Assembly (NCBI GenBank): GCA_964036045.1
Contig: OZ038379.1
Span: 185,590,495-185,654,494, forward strand
DNA length: 64,000 nt
DNA from: Eutreptiella sp. 'Long Island Sound 2002'
Lineage: Eukaryota > Euglenozoa > Euglenophyceae > Eutreptiales > Eutreptiaceae
Direction: 5' to 3'
The notes beneath the pieces are model-generated. The model was not told the DNA's origin, ran no database searches, and saw nothing but the letters and a program-made list of their open reading frames with translations. This document shows positions 45,301 through 54,644 of this stretch, one piece after another. The position numbers and the translations under genes were made by a program. Position 1 is the first letter of the stretch. Each line of letters opens with the position of its first letter.

Positions 45301-47275
45301 TAGACCCAGGTTTAGCCACCAGGAAACAGGGGCTGCAGTGTAGGGGGTAGTCCCCATCCTTGTAGTCCAGGACTAGGCCAGCGTCGATACATTCTTGTAT
45401 CTGTCGCTCAATCTCGTCGGCCTGCTCTTTAGGAGCTGGATAGGGTCTCCTCCGGATCTTGTGACCCACGAACTCGGGTTTCAGCTTGAGGTCCATCTGT
45501 ACCAGCTTGTCGCATGAGGCTGGAGGGGGTAGTTCTCCGAACACCTCCAGATAGGTCCTTATCAGCTTTTGTACCCACGGGTCCAGTACCTTGATCTTGT
45601 CCTCCATGTCCTCGTCGGAGTGTAAGTTGCTTGCCCCTTGAATAGACGTCGGGAGGTGGTCCTCCACCGACTCTTCGCCCGCGGTAGCATCCTTCAGCCC
45701 TTGGTAGGCATACAGAAGGTCTTGCTCAACCATCTCCGGTGGACGATGGCAACATAGGCACGCTTTAGGGGGTTCACATACACATTCCTCCGAGAGGTCG
45801 TCCTCCTCTGGGGTCCTCACATGGGCACCCCATACGCTCTTCATGAGCTTGAGATCTACCTCCCTTTGCCAGGTGGTGATCTTCTGTTCGAGGTCCTCCT
45901 TCAGTTGGGATAGGTCTCCCATACGTCCTTGCTTCAGTGGCCACGAGCTGCGGGTAGGCTTCGCGTAGCATAGCTTTTTCGCCACCAACTTCCTCTTGGA
46001 ATCCACATACTCCCTGAGCCTGGATCGAGGGTCCAGCTCTTCATCCACGGGGTCTTCCACCCTCATGGAGAGTAGGGGTTTTAGTGGGGCGACGTACTCG
46101 GCGTTCTCCACTTCTTCCACCGCAGTCTGCACGAAGAAGGCGTCGTGCTCGGTTTCGTCGTCTGAGTGGATAGAGCTAGGTAGCTCAGATAGTCCACACT
46201 CAGAGACTCCATCAGGAACAGGTACATGACAGGGAGAGTTGGGGGCGTTGGTGTCAGTCACGACGTACTCATCTCCTCCGGGTGTAGTTTCAACAGCATC
46301 TTGAGGTCGTAGGCGATCCTTCAAGTCACCCAAGGCGAGTCCATCGCTTTCTCGCTGTATAGCCTGGACCAGAGTAGGGTCCAGGTCTTCCCAGGGGATG
46401 GTGGTAAGACTTCCGTCCACCACGCTGAGCATACTCCCCCATCCGGGCTTCCCAATGGGCGTCTTGCGCCCCAGAGGCACGTAGATGGCCTCATCAGGTA
46501 ACCGCACAGAGCTGATAGTCAGCTTGTCAAGGAGGGTTCGCCAGTACTCGTTGCCCCCATGGGCTCCCCAATCGGGGGAACACAGGACCATACGGGAACG
46601 TTCCAAGGCCACCTTGGTCAGCACCTTCCCCAGTTCACTGAATCTGGGGTTCCCGTAGGCCATCCCGAAAGAGGGCCAGTAAAATTTGTAGCTGCAGTTC
46701 TTCCCCTTGCTGCAGTATAGGTCCAGTACATGCTGTTTGTCGCTGGCGAACAGCTCCACACTTAGGTCTTCCCGAGAGTAACCCAACTCCTTCAGACCTT
46801 GGTCTAGGACTTCCCCCAATAGTTGATAGTCCTCAGTTTTGGAGGCCGCCATCATGTTCGAGGGCTCCTCCTTCGATAGTCTCAGGTAACTCGAGGTATG
46901 TTCCGACTGCTCCAGTGGCACAGACTCTCTGCCACTGCCGTGGTCCACGTACAGGAGGTAGGGCGCTTGCAGCGTCAGGGATTGTATCTGGGAGTGCTGC
47001 ACGAAGAAGTCAGTACCCAGTACAAAGTCGAAGGCATCAGTGTCCATCACATAGAACCGATGGGCGATAGTCCTGGAGCCCATAGGTACCTCCACTTCGC
47101 AGTCCCCGCAGCTGTGCACCACATGTCCATCCCCCATCCGTATAGCGGCGGTGGTCATGGTGTTCTTCAGGCTCCCACAAGGTAAAATTTTCTTGGCCAC
47201 TATCGATATTGTGGCTCCAGTATCCAGTACCCCCAGGTATTCACGTCCCCCTAGTCGGATACGTACCCAAAACAC
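42377..47275 (-). CDS. pol: Retrotransposon pol: protease, RT, RNase H, integrase, chromodomain
   Basis: 1632 codons. Protease LDTGA at residues 17-21. RT from about 600 to 830, with VDYGELNKK near 660, MPFGVANAPALFQ, and the catalytic pair as HIDDV near 774 where most relatives have YVDD or YIDD. RNase H with TDASNVGGGG near 928 and YSTYEQELLAG. Integrase zinc finger H-x3-H...C-x-C-x2-C near 1170-1205, followed by the core DYTEM (about 1242), NSDEDVR and CERQIRVLKE for D,D,E. The last 100 residues contain RYRQGWRFLTLWEGF and IWEPFSAF, a chromodomain-like fold that may guide insertion. The first ATG lies after the protease Asp, so initiation within pol would lose the protease. The frame is the same as gag, which points to readthrough of the UGA at 47306-47308. 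Confidence 0.93.
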   Translation of the reverse strand: MFWVRIRLGGREYLGVLDTGATISIVAKKILPCGSLKNTMTTAAIRMGDGHVVHSCGDCEVEVPMGSRTIAHRFYVMDTDAFDFVLGTDFFVQHSQIQSLTLQAPYLLYVDHGSGRESVPLEQSEHTSSYLRLSKEEPSNMMAASKTEDYQLLGEVLDQGLKELGYSREDLSVELFASDKQHVLDLYCSKGKNCSYKFYWPSFGMAYGNPRFSELGKVLTKVALERSRMVLCSPDWGAHGGNEYWRTLLDKLTISSVRLPDEAIYVPLGRKTPIGKPGWGSMLSVVDGSLTTIPWEDLDPTLVQAIQRESDGLALGDLKDRLRPQDAVETTPGGDEYVVTDTNAPNSPCHVPVPDGVSECGLSELPSSIHSDDETEHDAFFVQTAVEEVENAEYVAPLKPLLSMRVEDPVDEELDPRSRLREYVDSKRKLVAKKLCYAKPTRSSWPLKQGRMGDLSQLKEDLEQKITTWQREVDLKLMKSVWGAHVRTPEEDDLSEECVCEPPKACLCCHRPPEMVEQDLLYAYQGLKDATAGEESVEDHLPTSIQGASNLHSDEDMEDKIKVLDPWVQKLIRTYLEVFGELPPPASCDKLVQMDLKLKPEFVGHKIRRRPYPAPKEQADEIERQIQECIDAGLVLDYKDGDYPLHCSPCFLVAKPGSTAKRLVVDYGELNKKTLNHSGSIPNMESTLEKIASCRYKTKMDKRSGFWQVDLTPNAQELLAFITPQGRVFKWKVMPFGVANAPALFQELMNKILSILRRRPKVQELISRGAQMEAHIDDVCLGTNTQEDHLILLGEFFAVCQENHTRLKLEKCEFMQETMQYLGFDVGYGWWTPAASKAKPLMDAKVRHEDPKKGLHDVRSFIGACNFYRRHIKNFTYTSAVLTDLIKKSTTWRWGPQEQQAFDELKDKVANAKCLGVPRAQGEIILVTDASNVGGGGTLFQWQALEKEEFDSAISQWGTEGLNRDGTLKHSYPDDKWVLVPLGHWNWKWNQARGNYSTYEQELLAGMLVLSSQARLLGSNPVVWLCDQEPVRSFQKGPPPEKAKLRRWWTYLSQLRLTVHHIQGVKNECADYISRNNFDALIGARSEALAKEAFSRMDVHLDLNMTMIRPLDGLQQSEYLQEFGDIYRRLEKRLEPLLVNQDQWKRDKSYLWHEDRIVVPSDRVPALLKWTHESSGHVGADRTLRLFKQWFHTTWTDDQLRKTLLPIVDKCPCRSCKPGDIRDRGLYSTLPIPHCANSVLYVDYTEMPKFGGYDFALVVTCGLTRFTRVFPCTKHITGEETIKILLEEWFCVYGAPKEINSDEDVRVRSDTGWYKRVLRSLNVQVSTGIPYSHTSNPLCERQIRVLKENVRIWCKTERTRDWVRLLPVISLMMNSQESSATGYSPHELFMGRPAWFLHAPYPEDTHSSVGEWVQEQQAKVDKAKAMLQRVRERQWNKKNKHRVPATYQEGDWVLVHHSRLPAWPRSTSDDPYFGPYKILSVDGHRITVRCSPRLGGTLVCAAQHLKRYHDPEDLCGEEWELNDEEIAALDLQGAASPMEVEGELPDMNAEEMAKEGFYLVKSVLRHRYRQGWRFLTLWEGFGVEEAIWEPFSAFVLPEGRLNSVLVDYLSQNNLGELLRLAETLASKNKARD

Positions 47276-47308
47276 CAGGTCTTGGGTGCCACCAGAGCGT
47301 CCCCGTCA
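47276..47308 (-). promoter_or_regulatory. Candidate stop-codon readthrough site between gag and pol
   Basis: Minus-strand sequence GAA TTC TGA CGG GGA: one in-frame UGA, then ten codons to the first near-start (GTG) of pol. UGA followed by CGG is a known leaky context in plant RNA viruses. Confidence 0.65.
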
Positions 47309-49807
47309 GAATTCCGCGGGACAGGTCACCTCGAACCCCTTGTTCCGCAATTTGCGGGCCATCCTCATGAAACGGCTTCTCTTCTTGGCGTTGCCGTCAT
47401 CACCACCTTCATGCTCACGCTTGGCTCCTTGTTCTTGCTGGGCCTGCGTCTGTGAGCGTGTGGTAGGTCCAGACTGCCCTCCAGAGGGCCCGGAGTTCCC
47501 CCCTGGATTAGGGTTGGGGTTACCTCCGTTCTTGTCCTTGTTCTTGTTGTCGTTCTGGCGATTAGCGCCTCCTCCTCGTCCGCCTTGACCCTTGTCTTGA
47601 CCACCTTGACCACGTCCTTTCGACTTGCCCTTGCCGGAGTCGTTGCCTTTGGCCTTGCCTCCACCTTTGCCTGAGCTTTTGCCAGGATCTTCCCCCTTAA
47701 GCTTCGCCGATAGGCGTTGCTTATGGTAGCACTCGTCCTCATAGTGCTTCCGCTTACCGCAGAATGCACACGTGATGGTGCAGCGGTAATGATCCGGCAG
47801 CTTCACCTTGGCGCCGGTGATCTTTTCCTGCTGCTTCCCCTGGACTACAAAGCAGTCTCGCTGCTCGCAGTCGGAGGCGTGCTGCAGGTGGCCCTGTTCA
47901 TCTCTGGCATCACACCAGAATAGCTCCTTCACGTTCTCCATTAGGCGGGCGTGGGCGTGTTTGGGGGTAGTCCCCTGCCCAGGTCGGGACCCTTGGTACC
48001 CTTTGCCTCCAGAACCTCCACCACCAGGACGGTAGTGGTTCAGGTGTTGGTCGCTCTCCTTCTCCAGCGCCATCTCCAGGAGCAGCACGCATAGATCCTC
48101 GTAGCGGAGGGATCTAGCCTTGCGCTCAGCCGTCAGACGGCACTCGTCCCATAGCTCTCGGGGGAGCTTGGAGCACAACCAAAACAGCAGGTCGTCGCTG
48201 CTGTAGGAACCGGGCGTCAGTCGTCCAGCCCAGTGGTCCAGGTCCGCCAACAGCTCGGAGACCCTGCCGGGTTTGGGGTTGTTGGGCAGGACGGGCAGGT
48301 TCTGGATCTCGGCCCTGATGGAGAGGTCGGTCTCGTAGGTTGGGTACTGCCTCTCCAGGGCAACCAACACATCGGCAAAGGTGGCGGAGTTAGTGACGAT
48401 CTGCCTGACCTGCTTCTCCAGGTACTTCGTCTTGCAGCACTGCAGGAGCAGGTCGCACTTCACTCGCCCACTCGCGTGGGTTTGGCCGGTCAGTCGTAGG
48501 AACCGGCCAAAGTTCTCAGCGAACTCGCTGAGGTCCTTGCCTGTGAATTCAGGCAGGTTCACCACTATCTTGGAGGTGGCAATAGCCTTCGCCTCCTGAG
48601 CTCGGCGTCCTTCAGGGCGTCGGGTCTTCTTCTTCTTCTTCTTCTTCTTCTTACCCTTGGGGTCCTCGGGGTCCTCAGGGTCTTCGTCATCCGATGGCGA
48701 AGAAGAAGTCATCGACGGCGGCCCATCATCGGAGGGGTCTCCGCCTAGATCACTGGAGCCATAAGGTTCCACGTCCGCCATAGCCCTTAGGGCTGTCAGC
48801 CCCAGCTGGTCCAGCTCGGCCCTCGTCGAGTTCGTCACGTGGCTGTAGGGCGGCTGGGCTGTCCTCGGGACGAATGGACTTCTCGGTACTGCTGCAGGAG
48901 TCGGCATCGGTCGGCTCCTCAGGCTCCCCAGGGTATTTGTCAACCCTGCCGCCAGGTGGTTAGCCTGTACTCGGTGGGGTGACATTCCCACCGTCGTAGG
49001 TGACGCATGGGACGGAATCATCAGGGGCTGCAGTTTCTCCCTGATCTCTTGCGTGAGGTCGCTCACGATTTGCGAAGTAGCTCCTCGGAGCACCTCATTG
49101 ATCTCCGACCGCGTCAGGGACCTGTTGGAGGATCTTTCCGATCCTCTACTCCTGCCTCCCAGAGACTCTGGTCCTTTCCTCAACCCACTCAAGGGTGCAT
49201 ACCCAGGTGCATACCCAGGAGCATACCCAGGAACTTCCATGTAGGTTCCAGTGGCGTGGAGTGGATGGGGATGGTCAGCCGCATACCATCGCGGCGCAGA
49301 GCCGGAAGCCACAGGCTCACTGGCAGTAGTTGCCTCAAGGAGCGCAGTGGTAGGTGGGCCCATGCCATAGGCGGGGTAGTGAGGCATGCCAGTAAAGCCT
49401 GTGCCCTCTGCCATAGGCGGGTTGGTTGTGGAGGTGGGTGTTGCGGCGGCTGGGAGTGTGGTGGTTATGGGAGAGGGTGATGCTTGGAGGCCAGAAGCGC
49501 TTGGTGCGCCTTCGAAGGTAGGTACATCCGTCGGGTCTTGCCCTTGCTCCTCTCCTTCGTCTGCTCCTTCTCCAGCATCCTTCTCGCTCTCGTTCTCTCT
49601 CTTCCTCTTCACAGGCTGAGGCTGAGAGACCACTTCCTCGACCGTCAGGGCCCTGAAGGCCGTCCGGAGGCCATCCAGGGAGTCCTCCGCCGTATCCACT
49701 GGCCCATGTAAGGGCTCCACCGAAGGTACAGCGTCAGGCGCCGGCCTTGCCGGTGCCTCAGGCGCTGGCGCTGTGTTCACATCGGCGTCCACCCTTCCTG
49801 GGTCCAT
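47306..49807 (-). CDS. gag: Retrotransposon gag with CCHC zinc knuckle
   Basis: 833 codons from ATG 49807. The N-terminal third is Pro/Ala/Gly-rich, with four short repeats around PGYAPGYAPGY. An acidic and then poly-Lys stretch (about residues 370-400) precedes the capsid-like helical region LPEFTGKDLSEFAENFGRFL. The knuckle C-x2-C-x4-H-x4-C lies near residues 679-692 (CAFCGKRKHYEDEC), followed by a Gly/Lys/Asn-rich tail. The protein should form the particle and bind the element RNA. It ends at UGA followed directly by CGG, in frame with pol. Confidence 0.9.
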   Translation of the reverse strand: MDPGRVDADVNTAPAPEAPARPAPDAVPSVEPLHGPVDTAEDSLDGLRTAFRALTVEEVVSQPQPVKRKRENESEKDAGEGADEGEEQGQDPTDVPTFEGAPSASGLQASPSPITTTLPAAATPTSTTNPPMAEGTGFTGMPHYPAYGMGPPTTALLEATTASEPVASGSAPRWYAADHPHPLHATGTYMEVPGYAPGYAPGYAPLSGLRKGPESLGGRSRGSERSSNRSLTRSEINEVLRGATSQIVSDLTQEIREKLQPLMIPSHASPTTVGMSPHRVQANHLAAGLTNTLGSLRSRPMPTPAAVPRSPFVPRTAQPPYSHVTNSTRAELDQLGLTALRAMADVEPYGSSDLGGDPSDDGPPSMTSSSPSDDEDPEDPEDPKGKKKKKKKKKTRRPEGRRAQEAKAIATSKIVVNLPEFTGKDLSEFAENFGRFLRLTGQTHASGRVKCDLLLQCCKTKYLEKQVRQIVTNSATFADVLVALERQYPTYETDLSIRAEIQNLPVLPNNPKPGRVSELLADLDHWAGRLTPGSYSSDDLLFWLCSKLPRELWDECRLTAERKARSLRYEDLCVLLLEMALEKESDQHLNHYRPGGGGSGGKGYQGSRPGQGTTPKHAHARLMENVKELFWCDARDEQGHLQHASDCEQRDCFVVQGKQQEKITGAKVKLPDHYRCTITCAFCGKRKHYEDECYHKQRLSAKLKGEDPGKSSGKGGGKAKGNDSGKGKSKGRGQGGQDKGQGGRGGGANRQNDNKNKDKNGGNPNPNPGGNSGPSGGQSGPTTRSQTQAQQEQGAKREHEGGDDGNAKKRSRFMRMARKLRNKGFEVTCPAEF

Positions 49808-50094
49808 CTTAATCCGCCCTTCTGCTTATATTTGCCTGCTCGGAGCACTGGTTGTACGGCGCGGGGTCGCTGCCGGTGCACAGAGACAGGCTGCCTTCTG
49901 CTACCAGAAAAGTTTATAGTGTTTTCAGCACTGTGTTTTTGCTTCTCCTGCTGCTTGTTGTTGCTGTAGGGTATCCTGCTGCTGGTTTTGGATGATGAAA
50001 AGCTTTTGTTTATTGAAATACAGTAAAGCCAACTCAATCCAGGATAGCCCAAGCCAATAGTATGCAAGGAGAAGGTAATTCAGGATCAAAGCAT
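49808..50094 (-). other. Leader between 5' LTR and gag
   Basis: 287 bases. The primer-binding site should lie at its right end, but no TGG-starting tRNA complement was recognised there. Confidence 0.55.
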
Positions 50095-50705
50095 GAAGGG
50101 CTGCAGTGTAAACAGTGAAAGATGATTAGATATTCACAGAAACTGCAACTCAGGATACAAATGAATGCATATTCACAGAGATAGCTGAAATGTTTTGGGA
50201 AAAGAGTTAGAAAACTGCCTCAGGATCACTCTCTCTCCATAGTGCCATCTTAGGAGATGTGCACTCTTTGTTTTGGGTCCCATATGTGCTGAGGTGGCAT
50301 GGTATGTGGCGATGAGGTCACTGCCATGTCACATGGGATCTTCCTACTTAGCTAGGCTGACCAGGAATTGAACCCAGGACCTCTCAAAAAGAGGTGCCTA
50401 GCCCCCTATGGTGCATACCACTAGGGCAGATAAGTATTCATGGAAAAACATAGATAAATTCATAGGCTCTACCTTAGGTATGTCAGTGCTCAGTCAACTC
50501 AGGAAAAGATGTTTTACTTCTGATTGAAAGGGGATTAAGGGGTCCACTCCATATCCTGATTGGGTGTTTGGTTCCATAGGTCAAAATGTGTTCTCACCAC
50601 TTTTGGCTGGACCAATACTAAGATAAAAATGCATGGATGCTCAGTGCATCTCTAATACAACTAGAGTATGTCCCAAAGCAATGGAAAAGCACTTTTTCTT
50701 ACTCC
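50095..50705 (-). repeat. 5' LTR of the Ty3/gypsy element
   Basis: It lies upstream of gag on the minus strand, is followed outward by the 164-171 bp tandem array, and is near-identical to the other LTR. Confidence 0.88.
50356..50428 (-). other. tRNA-Lys-like sequence inside the LTR (copy 2)
   Basis: Same sequence as at 39758-39830, in the 5' LTR. Confidence 0.5.
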
Positions 50706-50710
50706 TAGGG

Positions 50711-51240
50711 GCATCATGGTGACCCGTAGCGGAGGTTTTGACTTCTGATTTTGTCCCCCTTTGTTGGGGACCCCCGAGAATGCAGGGGTGATGTAGCATT
50801 TCCGCCCTCTTTTGGGCCCCAACCTCCCGGTGCTATTGAGGAAACCGGGACAATCTTTGAATCCACGCTTTGGTGCATCATGGTGACCCGTGGCGGAGGT
50901 TTTGACTTCTGATTTTGTCCCCCTTTGTTGGGGACCCCCGAGAATGCAGGGGTGATGTAGCATTTCCGCCCTCTTTTGGGCCCCAACCGTCCGGTACTAT
51001 TGAGGAAACCGGGACAATCTTTGAATCCACGCTTTGTTGCGTGGTGCATCATGGTGACCCGTGGCGGAGGTTTTGACTTCTGATTTTGTCCCCCTTTGTT
51101 GGGGACCCCCGAGAATGCAGGGGTGATGTAGCATTTCCGCCCTCTTTTGGGCCCCAACCGTCCGGTGCTATTGAGGAAACCGGGACAATCTTTGAATCCA
51201 CGCTTTGTTGCGTGGTGCATCATGGTGACCCCCGGCATTT
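50711..51240. repeat. 164-171 bp tandem repeat, three copies plus part
   Basis: GCATCATGGTGACCC starts units at 50711, 50875, 51046 and 51217. Each unit contains CCCCTTTGTTGGGGACCCCC and GAGAATGCAGGGGTGATGTA, which marks the same family as 17750-18415. The last unit leads directly into the remnant gene at 51252. Confidence 0.88.
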
Positions 51241-51251
51241 TGCTTTTCGGT

Positions 51252-51691
51252 ATGGACTTGAAGATTGGGGACAGCGTCTTTTACACTCGGCCGACTGGGC
51301 TTCGCGTACCTGCGAAGGTAGCTGGCCATACGGACGAAGGGTACGTGGAGTTGGAGTACCTGCAAGATGGGGTGCGCGTCATCAACCATCATTGCCCCAA
51401 TCGACGCCCTCTCCTTCGGTATCCCGAGTTGGGACTCACCCCCACCAACCCCCCTCAAGTCCACCGGCCGCCGACGTCCCCGGTGATGCGACTGGTGGCA
51501 GCCGTCTCCGTGGCCGTTCACCCACACCACCCCCCTCGGCCACCACGCAAGATGAGGCAGAGGATGAGGCGGAAGTGTGTGTTTTGTGTTGCCAAAGGCG
51601 CTCCACCGTCGCAGTTTGTGATGAGTGTAAGGAGCACTATTGTAACGAATGTATTCACACCCGCACTTGTGGGACCAATGTTGTTTGTTAA
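51252..51691 (+). pseudogene. Decayed small protein: KIGD-type barrel plus Cys cluster
   Basis: From ATG 51252 the frame reads MDLKIGDSVFYTRPTGLRV and then GYVELEYLQDGVRVINHHC, which looks like a small SH3/Tudor-like barrel. At about 51397 one extra A shifts the frame; the continuation in the next frame reads IDALSFGIPSWDSPPP. Near 51570-51690 a third frame reads CVLCC, VCDECKEHYCNECI and HTRTC, a zinc-cluster-like end. Two shifts in 440 bases mark it as a pseudogene, unless unrecognised splicing repairs it. The barrel resembles a dispersed prasinophyte family I know only from memory. Confidence 0.5.
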
Positions 51692-51722
51692 TTACACTAC
51701 AAATGACAGTTGGAGTGGTTGA

Positions 51723-54644
51723 AGTCACAGATATTGCTTTATTTTGCCACGTGCTTTGTAGGGAAGGTGTGCAGTGCAACGTGGTCTACTTGGGGGGCTT
51801 CTCCATGGGAGGGTAGATCTGGGGCTGAAGTCGGGATAGTTAATACAAAAGTAGCGTGCTGGGCGCGCGCCGGGCAAACATTCCCCCAAGTCGAGGATAA
51901 ACTTGGGGCTAGAGATCAGATACTTAATACAAAGGTAGCGCGCCCGGCATGCGCCGGGCAAACATCTCCCCTGAGTAGTGAGAGATTTCGCCTTCGGTGC
52001 TGTTTGCCCTTGCTGAACTGGCCTCGTATGCCTTCTCGGAATAACCATCTTTTATCGAAATACGAGCTGCGGGTTCGGAGAAAACCGTTGTTCCAGTTTT
52101 TAGCGCGTCGCGCCGATGTTGATGGAATCACGCACACATTGCACTAAGCAACAAACAAAATTCACAGGAACAGGTCTGCAGTGAAATAAATAATTTACAA
52201 TATTTCATTTTCAATGAGGCAATTTCTGTGCGCGCATGGGCACTCAGCACACGTTGCACCGACAGTTCCAAACAGGACTGTGGTGCATGCCAGAAAAGTT
52301 AAATAACGTGTCTGGTGCCAAAAATGGTGGTTTGGTATATTAAAATACCAAGCCTGCTCAGTTCTGGTGCAGTCACCTCTCCAGGAGAAACAAATGGGCA
52401 CCGCAGGTGAATTTTTTTTTTTAAAAACTGAGCAAAGCGGACACAAATCTGCCACAGAAGCGGGATGGGGTGGGAGGGGGGTTGCAACACTAAAACTGCA
52501 GCACTGCTACCACCCAAGGGCAGATGGTAGCAGAAAAAACTTCTAGACCCACCCTGCACATAGTGGGGGGCCGGCAATGTCCTACCGCCCAAATCAATGG
52601 TGAACTGAAAAAAATCCAGCATGCAGTGAAAACAGTGCGCAGAGCTGTCACCGGTCAACACTGTTGAGGGGGGGGGGTTGCTGACCAAAACTGACGAAAA
52701 AAAATAGAAAACATGCACTGACAGCCAAAACAAATACACCACAGGCGAAAGAAACTCACTGAAATGGGTTTAGAAAAGATTCCAGAATCACCTACAGCAC
52801 ACAGAGGGCTAAAAATGCTTCAACACCTTTGCAGCACCCTGCATGCAAATTGGGTGGACCAAAGTGGGGTAGCACCTGACAAATGTGCAAATTCACGCAA
52901 CAATGTGCAACGGGGGGGGGGGGGGGATCCGATATATGATTGCCAAAAACGAAAAATATTCTCAGTGTCAAATCGGAAAACCAGATTAATTGCATTAATC
53001 GGATATGATTTGGCAAAACTGATACACACCAATTAATCGCACGAGTCATAAATGACGAAGAAATATTTCACTCATAAACCACCCCTTTTTCCCTATCACA
53101 ATCGGAGGGTTTTGCCAGAGGGATGAGCCAAATGTGATAAAATGGAAACATTTTACATGTCCTGCATCACTTTTTTGCGGTTTACTATCATTATGGTCCA
53201 AATGAATACCTTTTGGTCAATAATTGGCTCCCTCGAAAACAATAGCTGGAATTACTGGATTATTTTCATATAATCGGCATAATTGGTCATTTTCTGAGAA
53301 ATGATTGAAAATTATCGGTTGTTTTTACATGAAACCAATTTTGAACCTTAACAACTTGATGCTCCTTGCCCTCAATGGGTCTTCATTCATTGCGGAGCTG
53401 ATGCTTGGCACCGTGGGATGAAAACAAGGATAGAAGCAGGGGCAGGGACAGGAAACATAAAAAGCAGCAGACAACATAGCAAAAATGGTAGTTTTAGGGT
53501 CTCAGAAAATTCATTGTTGACTACTTCACTGGGGTTGGGATTGGAATGAGATAGAGGCACAAATTGGGAGAAAGAGGACATGAATACTAGAAATCACGAA
53601 ACGGAAATGCATACGTGCGTGATGTATGTATGCATGTATGTAGGATGTATTTGTTCATTGAAATTCTGTCAACAGAGCAAAAAGTAGAGACATTGATGCT
53701 CAAAAACAATTCAGTGACATGCAAAAAAAATACCTATGGTTGACGTTTGACATGAACTTTACCGGGGGGGGGGGTGACCCTAAGACACCCGAAACCGGCC
53801 GTGAGACTTACAAATGTGGAATTGTTGACAAACATGATGACAAATGCATGCAAAACGTCTCACTCACCTTCAAGCCCACTATCCCGTGCACATGTACATC
53901 ACGACACACGCAAGCATGCAGCGCATAAAGTTCGGAATTGGTTTCATGCAAAAATAAGGTAAAATGACCAGTTTTCAGTCCAGTGACCAGTTGTGGGTCC
54001 AGTTGTTCCAATTTTCAAAATAGACAGAAAAAGAACACCAAAACCTTGCCTTTTTGTTTGCAAAATGTTTCTTGGCCCTGCAAAATGTTTTCTTTCCATT
54101 TTCATACAAAAACCTTGCTTTTTTTTGTTTTTGAAATATGTTTCTTGGCCCTGCATGATGTTTTCCTTGCCTTTCTTACCTTGCCCTGAAGCACCCACGC
54201 ACTGAGACAAGCTGCAAGGCTGCAAAACTGTGTCGCAGTTTTTTTGTTTCTCTGTGATTGTCGTGTTGAGGAACACACTTCCCTTACACTTGTCCTTAAG
54301 AGCTTGAGCAATATGACACATAGACTGTGGGGACAAAGTCTCCATCGGAGACGGAACTGTGTTCCACGTCCTGGGGGGGGGGGGGCTGGGGGTTCTCGGT
54401 CTGCGTACGCCACTGCACTGTCGTCTGGGGGGGGGTCCTGCCGTGCCCTCTTTGCCCTTGGTTGTTGGTGCTGTGGCAAGGCCCGAGGCCTTACACGTCC
54501 TGCTTGGCGCCTTGCTGCAGGCCTTTCCTTGTTCCTCTCCTGTTCTTTCTCATAATTGGCCGCAGCTTCTCTGAAAGACTGGGAAGTGACAAAACCACCA
54601 AGCTTCATGTTCCATGGGTCATGCCGAGTCGCCATGTTGATTGC
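51723..54644. other. AT-richer intergenic DNA
   Basis: An 84-bp tandem duplication at about 51841-51990 (unit with TAATACAAA and GCCGGGCAAACAT), poly-G runs at about 52666, 52912, 53765 and 54371, and otherwise unique sequence. No gene recognised. Confidence 0.55.

Larger units (their letters stand above)
39497..50705 (-). mobile_element. Complete Ty3/gypsy (chromovirus-type) LTR retrotransposon
   Basis: Bounded by direct repeats 39497-40107 and 50095-50705 (611 bp each, about two differences seen). On the minus strand the order is LTR, 288-bp leader, gag, UGA, pol (protease, RT, RNase H, integrase, chromodomain), 2.27 kb of 3' sequence, LTR. AAGGGGGG immediately before the 3' LTR fits a polypurine tract. 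The LTR ends do not read TG...CA, and I found neither a target duplication nor a canonical primer site. Both genes are open and the LTRs nearly identical, which suggests a young and possibly active element. Confidence 0.9.
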
